59,792 nt of DNA from Deltaproteobacteria bacterium. Lineage in GTDB: Bacteria; Desulfobacterota; Syntrophia; Syntrophales; UBA2210. Position numbers and translations under genes: made by a program. The notes beneath the pieces were generated by a model. That model made no database searches and had not been told where the DNA came from. It was given only the letters and a program-made list of their open reading frames with translations. The stretch covers positions 1-59,792 of the forward strand of contig JAFGBH010000069.1 in NCBI GenBank assembly GCA_016933215.1. Direction: 5' to 3'. Shown here one piece after another: positions 49,908 to 58,409 of the stretch (position 1 is the first letter of the stretch; every line of letters starts with the position of its first letter).

Positions 49908-50565
49908 AAAACTCTCCGTCTTTAAGGCCTGTGACACGGGACATGCGCTGGGCCAGCGCAGTGTTGTGGGTTACGACCACCAGCGTGGATCTTTTTATCT
50001 CGCAGAGATTGAGGAGCAGGTCCTCTATCTTTTTTCCCGTTTCTGTATCGAGATTTCCCGTCGGTTCGTCGGCAAGCAATATCTCCGGTTCCATCAGCAT
50101 TGCCCTGGCAACCGCTACCCTCTGCTGTTCGCCTCCTGAAAGCTCGCCCGGTTTGTGAGACAATCTATCACCAAGGCCCACGTCAGTCAAGGTAACCTCC
50201 GCCCTCAGCCGGGCTTCACGCCGCCCTATGCCGCCTATCAGGGCTGGCATCATGGTATTCTCCAGGCAGGTGAACTCGGGAAGCAGATGGTGAAATTGAA
50301 ATACAAATCCTATCGTTCTGTTTCTGAATTCTGCCCGTTTCCTGTCATTTAATTCGGATACCTTTACACCGTCAAAGAGCACGTCACCGGAGGTGGGCTG
50401 ATCGAGGATGCCGAGGATCTGCAGGAATGTGGTTTTTCCCGCACCGGAGGTGCCGAGAATTGCCAGTGATTCGCCTCCAATGATTTCGATGTTTATGTCC
50501 CGGAGCACCTCTATCGTCGCCCCGTTCTTTTTGAAAGTTTTGGTAAGATTTTTTACCTCTATCAT
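49891..50565 (-). CDS. lolD: Lipoprotein-releasing system ATP-binding protein
   Basis: ATPase of the LolCDE complex that extracts lipoproteins from the inner membrane. From ATG 50565 (MIEVKNLTKTF, AGGGG upstream) it has 224 residues; ATG 50580, inside the lolC stop, is an alternative. Walker A is LGTSGAGKTT, the signature is LSGGEQQR, Walker B ILLADEPTGNLD, and H-loop VVTHNT. It lies between lolC and bamA and shares a short overlap with bamA. Confidence 0.95.
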   Translation of the reverse strand: MIEVKNLTKTFKKNGATIEVLRDINIEIIGGESLAILGTSGAGKTTFLQILGILDQPTSGDVLFDGVKVSELNDRKRAEFRNRTIGFVFQFHHLLPEFTCLENTMMPALIGGIGRREARLRAEVTLTDVGLGDRLSHKPGELSGGEQQRVAVARAMLMEPEILLADEPTGNLDTETGKKIEDLLLNLCEIKRSTLVVVTHNTALAQRMSRVTGLKDGEFYDIEM

Positions 50566-50572
50566 AGTGCCC

Positions 50573-51835
50573 CTATTCATATCTCAGTCCCTCTGCGGGA
50601 TCGAGCCTGGATGCGTTCCATGAGGGGTATATCGCTGCGAGGAAGCTTATGAGGAGTGCAGTGGCTACGATAATGGCCACATCTCCGTAGTTTACCCGTG
50701 ACGGGAGTTCACTGAGGTAGTAAACGTCTTTCGGGAAAACGGTGAAACCGAAGAGATCCTCGAGGAAGGCGGCAATCTTTTCCAGATTGAGGGCCAAGGC
50801 TATCCCCGCTATACCCCCGAGTGTGGTGCCTATTATCCCCATTACCAGTCCCTGCACCATGAATATCTTCATGATGCTCCTCGATGTGGCCCCCATTGAT
50901 TTCAATATTGCGATATCCTTGGCTTTTTCCATTACGGCCATGATGAGTGTGGTGATGATACTGAAGGCGGCGACCAGTATGATAAGGCTGAGTATAATAA
51001 ACATAACCCTCTTTTCCATTTTGAGCGCCGAAAAGAGATTTTTGTTCAACTCCATCCAGGTCCTTGCCCAGTAAGGATAACCGAGCTTTGCCTCGATATC
51101 TTCGGCTATTTCAGTGGCACGGTAGATGTTCGCTATCTTTATTTCGATACCCGTGACGGTATCTTCCATGCCGAGGAACTCCTTGCAATTTTTGAGAGAC
51201 ATAAAAAGAAGCGTGGAATCGTATTCATAGGATCCCGACTCGAATATGCCGACAACGCTGAATTTCCTGATTCTCGGCACCATACCCATCGGGGTTGGTA
51301 TACCCATGGGAAGCAGCACCTCCACAGTATCGAAGAGATTAAGGCTCAGGATTTCAGCGAGTTCTTTTCCGAGAATAACCCCTGGTAGATCAGGCATATC
51401 CTCACCCTTGTAATTCTCCGAGAGATAGTCGATGCTTCCCTCTCGTATCTCCCCGAGATTCAGGACCGTAAGGGCGCTTTCGGGTGAAATTCCTCTCAGA
51501 ATGACGCCGGTTACCCTGTCCTCATTCTTCAGCATGGCCTGACTGTATATGAAGGGAGTCGAGGCCACGACACCCTCAATTTCTTCAACGCTTTTCATTA
51601 CGTTTTCATGGTCTTTCATCTCCCCCGTCAGCTCCATAAGGACGATGTGGGAATTGATGCCGAGGATCTTGTCACGGAGTTCCTTTTCAAATCCGTTCAT
51701 GACGGCGAGGACAACAATTAATGCCGCAACACCCAGGAATATGCCTGCGATCGAAATCACGCTGTTGATGGATATAAAGGTCTGTTTCCTCTTGGCCCTG
51801 AGGTATCTGAGGCCTATGAATAATTCATATGACAT
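50573..51835 (-). CDS. lolC: Lipoprotein-releasing system permease LolC/LolE
   Basis: Membrane subunit of the Lol exporter, 420 residues. An N-terminal helix (about 25-48, after YELFIGLRYLRAKRKQTFISINSVIS) precedes a large periplasmic domain and three further helices, the MacB_PCD plus FtsX topology. A single LolC/E gene implies a homodimeric form (LolF-like). It lies between lysS and lolD. The conserved MGATSRSIMKIFMVQGLVMG coupling segment is present. Confidence 0.93.
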   Translation of the reverse strand: MSYELFIGLRYLRAKRKQTFISINSVISIAGIFLGVAALIVVLAVMNGFEKELRDKILGINSHIVLMELTGEMKDHENVMKSVEEIEGVVASTPFIYSQAMLKNEDRVTGVILRGISPESALTVLNLGEIREGSIDYLSENYKGEDMPDLPGVILGKELAEILSLNLFDTVEVLLPMGIPTPMGMVPRIRKFSVVGIFESGSYEYDSTLLFMSLKNCKEFLGMEDTVTGIEIKIANIYRATEIAEDIEAKLGYPYWARTWMELNKNLFSALKMEKRVMFIILSLIILVAAFSIITTLIMAVMEKAKDIAILKSMGATSRSIMKIFMVQGLVMGIIGTTLGGIAGIALALNLEKIAAFLEDLFGFTVFPKDVYYLSELPSRVNYGDVAIIVATALLISFLAAIYPSWNASRLDPAEGLRYE

Positions 51836-51854
51836 AGTGTGTCGGGTATTTTCT

Positions 51855-53342
51855 TTATTTTTTGTTTTTTGATCTCATATGGGGAAAGAGGATGACGTCC
51901 CGTATCGAAGGAGAATCAGTAAAGAGCATCACAAGCCTGTCGATGCCGATTCCTTCTCCCGCTGTGGGTGCCATGCCGTATTCGAGGGCCCGTATGTAGT
52001 CTTCATCCATTTCGTGAGCTTCTTTATCCCCCGCTTCCCTCTCTTTAAGTTGCATTACAAATCGCTCCCTCTGGTCTTCCGGGTCGTTCAACTCAGAAAA
52101 GGCGTTTGCAATTTCCTTACCCGAGATATAGAGCTCGAAACGGTCAACGACGGTGCTGTCTTTTTCACTTTTTCTCGAAAGAGGAGAGACCTCAAGAGGA
52201 TACTCAGTGATAAATGTCGGTTGTATCAGTTTGTCTTCTACCAGCTCTTCAAAGATGGCGATTATTGCCTTCCCGAGAGATTCTTCGTCATCTAGGGGAA
52301 GTCCGATACCCTTGCCATACGCCACTGCCCTTTTCCTGTCTTCGAGTATTTCAGGACGTACATCCGAATACTTCACAATGGCCTCTTTGACGGTGAGTCG
52401 CTGCCAGGGGCGGGTCAGATTAATGTCACATCCCTGGTAGGTAAAAATGAGGGAATCGAAAAGCTCTTTGGCAATAAAGGTAAACAGCTCTTCGGTCATT
52501 ATTATGAGATCTTCATAGGTTGCGTAGGCCTGGTAGAATTCCATCATAGAGAATTCCGGATTGTGAAATGTCGATATCCCCTCATTTCTGAAATTTCTGT
52601 TTATCTCGTAAACCCTCTCCATGCCCCCGACAACGAGGCGTTTGAGGTAAAGCTCGGGTGCTATTCTGAGATAAAGATCCATTCCCAGTGCATTGTGATG
52701 GGTCTTGAAGGGCTGTGCCATGGCACCCCCCGCTATCGGGTGCATCATCGGTGTTTCCACCTCGAGAAAGTCCCTTTTCTGCATGAAATCTCTTATCAGT
52801 GCCATAATTCGGCTTCGCGTGTAAAAGACCTTCTTCACATTTGGGTTCATTATGAGATCGAGGTGTCGCTGACGGTACCTGGTTTCTACGTCCGTGAGAC
52901 CGTGCCACTTTTCCGGAAGGGGACGCACCGATTTTGAGAGTAACCTGATGGTGTAGGCCTCGATGGTGAGTTCACCGGTTCTCGTTTTAAAGGGTTTCCC
53001 CTCGAAAGAGACGATGTCTCCAATGTCGAGTTTTTTGAAGAGGCTGTAGGCATTGTCTCCCACCCTGTTTTTGGCGATATAGGCCTGAATTTTTCCGCCC
53101 CTGTCCTGTACATTTATAAATGCCGACTTGCCGAAGTTTCTCACCGCCATGATTCTTCCGGCCAGAGCGAATCGTTCCTCCACCTGATCCAGGGTTTCCT
53201 TGTCGGTATCGCCGAAGCGATTCAGGATAGTTTCCGTTGTAGCCGTTACCGTTACATCGTTTGGATAGAGCGCTATCCCCTCGCTCTTCATCAATACTAT
53301 TTTTTCTCGTTTCTTTTGTATTAGGTCGCTTTTCTCATCCAT
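51855..53342 (-). CDS. lysS: Lysyl-tRNA synthetase, class II
   Basis: Charges tRNA-Lys; 495 residues from ATG 53342, which has AGGA seven bases upstream and lies after the predicted transcription start. An OB-fold anticodon-binding domain (about 45-135, GRIMAVRNFGKSAFINVQDRGG) is followed by class II motifs: RHLDLIMNP, FRNEGISTFHNPEFSMMEFY (motif 2) and GIGIDRLVMLFTDSPSIRDV (motif 3). It is the first gene of the lysS-lolC-lolD-bamA run, driven by the promoter at 53375-53403. Confidence 0.96.
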   Translation of the reverse strand: MDEKSDLIQKKREKIVLMKSEGIALYPNDVTVTATTETILNRFGDTDKETLDQVEERFALAGRIMAVRNFGKSAFINVQDRGGKIQAYIAKNRVGDNAYSLFKKLDIGDIVSFEGKPFKTRTGELTIEAYTIRLLSKSVRPLPEKWHGLTDVETRYRQRHLDLIMNPNVKKVFYTRSRIMALIRDFMQKRDFLEVETPMMHPIAGGAMAQPFKTHHNALGMDLYLRIAPELYLKRLVVGGMERVYEINRNFRNEGISTFHNPEFSMMEFYQAYATYEDLIIMTEELFTFIAKELFDSLIFTYQGCDINLTRPWQRLTVKEAIVKYSDVRPEILEDRKRAVAYGKGIGLPLDDEESLGKAIIAIFEELVEDKLIQPTFITEYPLEVSPLSRKSEKDSTVVDRFELYISGKEIANAFSELNDPEDQRERFVMQLKEREAGDKEAHEMDEDYIRALEYGMAPTAGEGIGIDRLVMLFTDSPSIRDVILFPHMRSKNKK

Positions 53343-53374
53343 TAGTAAATCCTGACTTTGATATAAACCCAGCA

Positions 53375-53403
53375 AAGCTATATTCTTTTCGTGATTTAGT
53401 CAA
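53375..53403 (-). promoter_or_regulatory. Promoter of the lysS-lol-bamA transcript
   Basis: On the minus strand TTGACT (53403-53398) lies 17 bases from TAGCTT (53380-53375); TATAGC two bases closer is an alternative -10. Transcription would begin near 53368, 26 bases ahead of the lysS ATG at 53342. This excludes the more upstream in-frame ATG as the start. Confidence 0.55.
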
Positions 53404-53421
53404 GAGTTTTGAGAAAAAGGA

Positions 53422-53450
53422 TTGACAAAAAAATTGCATAATAATAGCAT
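53422..53450 (+). promoter_or_regulatory. Promoter of the hldA-pilC transcript
   Basis: A perfect TTGACA at 53422-53427 and TAGCAT at 53445-53450 are 17 bases apart. Transcription would start near 53457. It is divergent from the lysS promoter, with only about 18 bases between the two -35 elements, so a single regulator could affect both. Confidence 0.55.
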
Positions 53451-53518
53451 ACTTGCCCGTGTTGGAAGATTATTTTGACGAATACAGCGGGGGAAATGGA
53501 CGAAACTTGGCACAGGGT

Positions 53519-54502
53519 ATGAAAAGAATCGTGAGCAGAAAGCGGTCGCTTGAGATCATTGAGGGATTTTCAAGGTCGAAGGTTCTGGTGGTCGGTGACG
53601 TCATGGTGGATCAGTTTATCTGGGGAAAGGTGTCCCGAATCTCTCCGGAGGCGCCTGTTCCCGTCGTTCGTGTTACCTCGGAAAATCTCCTTCTGGGTGG
53701 CTGCGCCAATGTACTCAATAATGTCTATTCCATGGGCGGGCGGGTCGCTGTGGCAGGAGTTATCGGATCAGATGAAATGGGAAAATGGCTCGCGGGCGAA
53801 CTCAGAAAGTTGAAAATAGATACAGACGGAATCGTGGTGGAAAAGAAACGCCCCACCTCTGTTAAAACGAGAATTATTGCCCACAATCAGCAGGTGGTGA
53901 GATTCGACAGGGAAGACAAGGGCCCCGTTAAGCCGGGAAGTATCAGAAAAATAATTGATTACATAGATTCCATAAAGGATGGCCTGGGTGCGATCGTTGT
54001 CTCGGATTATAACAAGGGTGTTGTTTTTGAAAGGCTTGTCGAGGGAATACGAGGGGTGATCTCAGGACGGGATATTACTCTTTGTATCGATCCGAAACAG
54101 AACAATTTTTCTCTCTACAGCGGCTGTGATCTGATCACACCGAATCAGCAGGAGGCGGAACGCGCACTGGGGGTTGAGTTTGAGTGTGATGATGATGTCA
54201 TAGAAGGCGGAAGAAAACTCCTCAGTCGTTTTGGTTTCAGGGCTCTCCTCATAACGAGGGGTGAAGAGGGTATGATTCTCTTTGAGAATAACGGCGATAT
54301 CGTGCACATTCCTGCCGTTGGCAAGGAGGTCTTTGATGTAACGGGAGCGGGTGATACGGTGATCGGCATATTTGCCCTTTCCGTGGCCGCAGGCGCCACG
54401 TTCAAAGAAGCCGCGGTTCTTGCAAATCACGCGGCGGGAATTGTTGTGGGCAAGATAGGGACGGCGAAGGTTACTCGGCAAGAATTGCAGAAGGTGGTAT
54501 GA
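53519..54502 (+). CDS. hldA: D-glycero-beta-D-manno-heptose-7-phosphate kinase
   Basis: PfkB-family kinase that phosphorylates heptose 7-phosphate at C1 for ADP-heptose synthesis. From ATG 53519 it has 327 residues. Family features: VVGDVMVDQFIWG, SRISPEAPVPVVRV (the HldE signature), GGCANVLNNV and the catalytic TGAGDTVIG. It lacks the nucleotidyltransferase half of E. coli HldE, so a separate HldC is expected elsewhere. An earlier TTG at 53453 lies upstream of the predicted transcription start and is rejected; GTG 53531 remains possible. It overlaps the DUF4416 gene by ATGA. Confidence 0.93.
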   Translation: MKRIVSRKRSLEIIEGFSRSKVLVVGDVMVDQFIWGKVSRISPEAPVPVVRVTSENLLLGGCANVLNNVYSMGGRVAVAGVIGSDEMGKWLAGELRKLKIDTDGIVVEKKRPTSVKTRIIAHNQQVVRFDREDKGPVKPGSIRKIIDYIDSIKDGLGAIVVSDYNKGVVFERLVEGIRGVISGRDITLCIDPKQNNFSLYSGCDLITPNQQEAERALGVEFECDDDVIEGGRKLLSRFGFRALLITRGEEGMILFENNGDIVHIPAVGKEVFDVTGAGDTVIGIFALSVAAGATFKEAAVLANHAAGIVVGKIGTAKVTRQELQKVV

Positions 54503-55041
54503 GCGAACCGAAGATTTCCGACCCCGTTAAGCTGATATCGAGCATATTTTCCGGCGACAGCGTTCTCGTGGGAGAGGCAATCAGGAGATTGTCCCAGAAA
54601 TTCGGCACGATCGACTTTATCAGCGAATACATGTCCTTTGAATATACCGGTTACTATGCGAAGGAGATGGGAGATGCTCTCGTCAGGCGCTTTATTTCTT
54701 TCGAGGACCTCGTTGACGCCACCTCCCTTCCCGATGTAAAGCTCTATACAAACGAAATAGAAAAAGAGCTCTCAAAAGGGAAAAAACGGAAAGTAAACAT
54801 AGATCCGGGGTACCTGTCCGAGGGCCATCTGCTCCTTGCGACGGGAAAGAAATACGCCCATCGTCCCTATCTGAGAGATGGGATATACGCTGATTTAACA
54901 TTGATATATCAAAAAGGTGCTTTTCAGCCCCTTGAATGGACCTATCCCGATTATGCGGGATCGGAAATTATTAATGCGCTGATTTCGATAAGGAGGCAAT
55001 ACCTTATGAAGCTGGCGAAGATGAAAGAAGAAAAGGACTGA
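54499..55041 (+). CDS. DUF4416 family protein
   Basis: A 180-residue cytoplasmic protein of a family without known function, common in deltaproteobacteria and other anaerobes. It has DPVKLISSIFSGD at the start, YTGYYAKEMGDALVRRFISF and the hallmark NIDPGYLSEGHLLLATGKK and EWTYPDYAG. The ATGA overlap with hldA and three-base gap to yicC show it is part of the same transcript. No catalytic motif is evident to me. Confidence 0.85.
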   Translation: MSEPKISDPVKLISSIFSGDSVLVGEAIRRLSQKFGTIDFISEYMSFEYTGYYAKEMGDALVRRFISFEDLVDATSLPDVKLYTNEIEKELSKGKKRKVNIDPGYLSEGHLLLATGKKYAHRPYLRDGIYADLTLIYQKGAFQPLEWTYPDYAGSEIINALISIRRQYLMKLAKMKEEKD

Positions 55042-55044
55042 AAA

Positions 55045-55929
55045 ATGATAAAGAGTATGACGGGGTATGGCAGATCTGAGACCGCTCTGGGAGGAAGAAA
55101 CGTGGTTATAGAGATCAGATCGCTCAACCATAGAAACCTGGAAGTGATCGCTCGTTTTCCCGCTTTTTTGAGCTTCCTGGAAATGGATATCAAAAAAAGA
55201 TTGAATGAAAAGATTTCCAGGGGGAGGGTGGAGGTCAGTATAAAGGTGGATGCGGACCCCGGAATGAACGGCGGGGAGAAATTGAATGTCAATTTTCCTC
55301 TGATCCGCGATTACTATTCGATTTTGACCGATATCAAAAAAGAACTGGGCCTTGAGGATGAGATAACACTGGGTCTTATCGCCAGACTCAAAGACGGGAT
55401 ATATGTATCAGATGTTGAAATTGATCCGGAAGAGGCATGGGAGACGATAAGCGGCGCACTCGATGAGGCTGTTGCTTCTCTCATGAAGATGAAGGAAAAG
55501 GAGGGTGAAATGCTCTATGATGATTTTATCGAACACCTCACCCTTACGGAAGAATATATAAAAAGCCTTGAGGTGCGGTCACCTCAGGTGGCATTGGAGT
55601 ATCAGGAACGACTTAAGGAGCGGATAGCGGAACTGGCCGGGGGAGTGGAAATCGATGAGGCAAGGGTGAGTCAGGAGATTGCAATTCTCGCGGAAAAGAG
55701 TGATATCAATGAGGAAACGGTGCGTCTGGCGAGTCACATCGTTCAATTCAGGGAGATGATAAAAGCGGGGGGCACAATCGGACGGAAGCTTGACTTTTTG
55801 CTCCAAGAGATGCACAGAGAGATCAATACAATAGGTTCGAAAAGCGGCGATCTTGAAATATCCCATAATGTGATAGAAATAAAGACCGAGCTTGCGAAAT
55901 TACGGGAACAGGTCCAGAATATTGAATAG
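55045..55929 (+). CDS. yicC: YicC/YloC family endoribonuclease
   Basis: A 294-residue protein of the YicC family, which cleaves RNA and affects small-RNA decay. The N-terminal IKSMTGYGRSE and LNHRNLEVIARFP are diagnostic, and the C-terminal DUF1732 region shows GRKLDFLLQEMHREINTIGSKSGD. It lies three bases after the DUF4416 gene and 12 before gmk, the conserved yicC-gmk-rpoZ order. Confidence 0.95.
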   Translation: MIKSMTGYGRSETALGGRNVVIEIRSLNHRNLEVIARFPAFLSFLEMDIKKRLNEKISRGRVEVSIKVDADPGMNGGEKLNVNFPLIRDYYSILTDIKKELGLEDEITLGLIARLKDGIYVSDVEIDPEEAWETISGALDEAVASLMKMKEKEGEMLYDDFIEHLTLTEEYIKSLEVRSPQVALEYQERLKERIAELAGGVEIDEARVSQEIAILAEKSDINEETVRLASHIVQFREMIKAGGTIGRKLDFLLQEMHREINTIGSKSGDLEISHNVIEIKTELAKLREQVQNIE

Positions 55930-55941
55930 AGTTTCACCGTT

Positions 55942-56562
55942 ATGAAAGAATTGTCATCTGATATATCGGGTCTCCTCGTCGTTGTTTCCGCTCCTTCCGG
56001 TACGGGAAAGACGACAATTTGTAAAGAGGTTCTGAAAATCGTCCCGGAGCTGCGCTTTTCCATATCCTGCACGACACGCGAACCGCGCAAAGGGGAAAAA
56101 GATGGGAGAGATTACCATTTTATCTCCAGAGAGGAATTCGAAGAGCGGATATCGGGAGGTGATTTTATCGAGTGGGCCGAGAATCATGGTCATCTCTACG
56201 GGACGCTGAAGAAGGATGTGGAGAGCCTGGTGAAGGAGGGACATGATGTCCTTTTCGATGTGGACCCGAGAGGTGCAAAAAAGCTGAAATCGCAGTACAA
56301 TAATGCCGTTTTCGTTTTTATACTTCCCCCTTCAATCGATATATTAAAGGAGCGTCTAAAAAAGCGTGGTTCCGAGAAGGATGCTGTAATGAAGGCACGC
56401 TTCGAGAGGGCCTTTAAGGAGATACGGGAAGTTGTATGGTATGATTATGCCATTTTTAATGATATAATAGACGAGTCTGTCGATGTCTTGAAGTCCATCT
56501 ACAAGGCGGAGAAGAACAGAAGAGAACGACTGACAAAGAGAATAACGAATATAATTGGATAA
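55942..56562 (+). CDS. gmk: Guanylate kinase
   Basis: Phosphorylates GMP to GDP with ATP. The 206-residue protein has the P-loop APSGTGKTTICKEV near the start, the GMP-binding CTTREPRKGEKDGRDYHFIS, EWAENHGHLYGT and VLFDVDPRGAKKLK (the usual D-x-D-x-Q-G motif with Pro-Arg in place of the Gln-containing part). Its tail after about residue 185 is basic. It follows yicC and precedes rpoZ. Confidence 0.95.
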   Translation: MKELSSDISGLLVVVSAPSGTGKTTICKEVLKIVPELRFSISCTTREPRKGEKDGRDYHFISREEFEERISGGDFIEWAENHGHLYGTLKKDVESLVKEGHDVLFDVDPRGAKKLKSQYNNAVFVFILPPSIDILKERLKKRGSEKDAVMKARFERAFKEIREVVWYDYAIFNDIIDESVDVLKSIYKAEKNRRERLTKRITNIIG

Positions 56563-56580
56563 CTGGAGGTTCAAAGAAGC

Positions 56581-56853
56581 ATGGCACGAATTACCGTAGA
56601 GGATTCATTAAAGGAAGCAAAAAACAGGTTTGCCCTGGTCTTGCTGGCCGCCCAGAGGGTGAGGCAGCTCTTTCAGGGCTCAAAGCCTTTGAGTGAAAAG
56701 AAGAAAAACAGGGAGGTTGTCACTGCCCTGAGGGAAATTGCCGAGAGTAAAGTGCAGTATTCTCATCCGGAACATTTATCCCCCGCCGATCTTGAAAAGA
56801 AGTACATCGAAAGTGATACGGAAACTGTCGGAGCCAAGGATGATTTCGAATAG
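56581..56853 (+). CDS. rpoZ: RNA polymerase omega subunit
   Basis: Small RNA polymerase subunit that helps assemble beta prime and may bind ppGpp. The 90-residue protein begins MARITVEDSLKEAKNRFALV and has LLAAQRVRQLF and NREVVTALREIAESKV. A GGAGG ribosome site precedes it. It overlaps the start of pyrF by 14 bases. Confidence 0.95.
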   Translation: MARITVEDSLKEAKNRFALVLLAAQRVRQLFQGSKPLSEKKKNREVVTALREIAESKVQYSHPEHLSPADLEKKYIESDTETVGAKDDFE

Positions 56854-57595
56854 AGCAGGCCGTGAAAGATTGATCTTTGCCCTTGACATGGTAGAGGATA
56901 TGAAGGGGGTCGAGGAGTGGATAGAAGTGCTCAAGGATCACGTGGGGATGTTCAAGGTCGGAAAGGAGCTCTTCACACGATTGGGTCCACCCGTCGTTTC
57001 CAGGATAAAGGAGAGCGGAGGAGAGGTTTTTCTCGATCTTAAATTTCATGACATTCCGAATACGGTGGCGAAGGCCTCGGAAGCTGCTGTTAATCTGGGC
57101 GTTTCCATGTTTAACATTCATGCCCTCGGTGGAAAGAAAATGATGGAAGAGGCTGCCCGTTCGGTACGAGAATGTTCCGAAAAGATGAAACTTCCCGTGC
57201 CCTCCGTTATAGCGGTTACAGTTCTTACCAGCTTGGATGATGCCGATATCAGAGAAATCGGTTTTGATTGTTCGACGGCTGAGCTTGTCCCGAAGCTGGC
57301 CGGATTTGCCCGTGACGCCGGCCTTTCTGGTGTGGTGGCCTCTGCCCAAGATGTATCTTCCATCCGGGAGGCCTGCGGTGAAGATTTTTTAATCGTGACA
57401 CCCGGTATCAGGGTTGATGAAGGCATTGTCGGCGACGATCAGAAGCGTATTCTCACACCGAAGAGGGCTATCAGTATGGGGGCCGATTATATCGTCGTGG
57501 GGAGACCGATCAGAATGGCGGACGACCCTGTTGCCATGGCGGATAGAATAAGCGGGGATATTGAAGAAGGCCTCGGGGAAAGAGTAAGACACTGA
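56840..57595 (+). CDS. pyrF: Orotidine 5'-phosphate decarboxylase
   Basis: Last step of UMP synthesis. From ATG 56840 (MISNRAGRERLIFALDMVE, GGAG upstream) it has 251 residues; the frame is open upstream but that stretch overlaps rpoZ. The catalytic DLKFHDIPNTV with Lys and two Asp and the phosphate-binding VTPGIR and IVVGRPIRMADDP are present. The gene overlaps rpoZ by 14 bases, so translation is coupled. Confidence 0.95.
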   Translation: MISNRAGRERLIFALDMVEDMKGVEEWIEVLKDHVGMFKVGKELFTRLGPPVVSRIKESGGEVFLDLKFHDIPNTVAKASEAAVNLGVSMFNIHALGGKKMMEEAARSVRECSEKMKLPVPSVIAVTVLTSLDDADIREIGFDCSTAELVPKLAGFARDAGLSGVVASAQDVSSIREACGEDFLIVTPGIRVDEGIVGDDQKRILTPKRAISMGADYIVVGRPIRMADDPVAMADRISGDIEEGLGERVRH

Positions 57596-57618
57596 AACTC
57601 TCGCTCTGAAAGGAAATC

Positions 57619-58359
57619 ATGCAGGTCATCTATGGCATCCATCCGTCGATAGAAGCATTGAGAAGCGGCAGAGACGAAATAGAAAAGATTGTTCTAGCAC
57701 GGGGGAGAAGGGGACCTGATGTAAAGAAAATACGGGATATTGCGGCTGAAAAGAAGATTCCTGTGGAGTTCGGCGAGAGGGAATATCTCGACAGACTCAC
57801 CAACGGGAGTGCTCATCAGGGCGTTGTGTGTCAGTGCAAGCCCTACGCCTATTATGAACTGGATGAGATACTTGATGGGTGTCGCGATTCGGTAAATGAT
57901 TGTCTTATTCTCATTCTCGATTGCATTGTAGATCCCCAGAACCTGGGTTCATTGATAAGGACGGGTCACTGTTTCGGCGTAGCCGGCATCGTAATTCCGG
58001 AAAAAAGGTCGGCATCGGTAACGTCCTCTGTCATTAAGGCATCAGCGGGAGCGGCTCATCATGTTCCGATAGCCAGAGTTGTAAATATAGCAAGAACGGT
58101 TGACTATTTGAAAGAAAGGGGATTCTGGATTTACGGGGCCGATGTTTCCTGTGAAAAGGATCTCCGGTCGTTCGATTATGAAGGCCCGATCTGTCTCATA
58201 ATGGGGAGCGAAAAGAAGGGTATACGGCCGCTGGTTAAGAAGAAGTGCGATTTTCTGGTATCAATACCAATGATGGGTCATTTTGATTCTCTGAATGTGT
58301 CAGTAGCGGGTGGTATTATCCTTCATGAGATACATGAAAGAAAGTTTGGGATGTTGTAA
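57619..58359 (+). CDS. rlmB: 23S rRNA (guanosine-2'-O-)-methyltransferase RlmB (SpoU family)
   Basis: TrmH/SpoU-family methyltransferase of 246 residues. An N-terminal substrate-binding domain (about 1-75) precedes the knotted AdoMet domain with VDPQNLGSLIRTGHCFG, LIMGSEKKGI and IPMMGHFDSLNVSVAGGI, the three SpoU motifs. It probably modifies 23S rRNA, though tRNA targets are possible for the family. It follows pyrF by 23 bases. Confidence 0.9.
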   Translation: MQVIYGIHPSIEALRSGRDEIEKIVLARGRRGPDVKKIRDIAAEKKIPVEFGEREYLDRLTNGSAHQGVVCQCKPYAYYELDEILDGCRDSVNDCLILILDCIVDPQNLGSLIRTGHCFGVAGIVIPEKRSASVTSSVIKASAGAAHHVPIARVVNIARTVDYLKERGFWIYGADVSCEKDLRSFDYEGPICLIMGSEKKGIRPLVKKKCDFLVSIPMMGHFDSLNVSVAGGIILHEIHERKFGML

Positions 58360-58409
58360 ACTATACTTGGTTCCTCTTTACCTAAAACTCAAATAAAAGG
58401 GGGTTAGAT

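Noticed and set aside
53453-53518. TTG 53453 as hldA start
   Set aside because: It lies before the predicted transcription start at about 53457 and adds 22 residues with no similarity to HldA/HldE N-termini.
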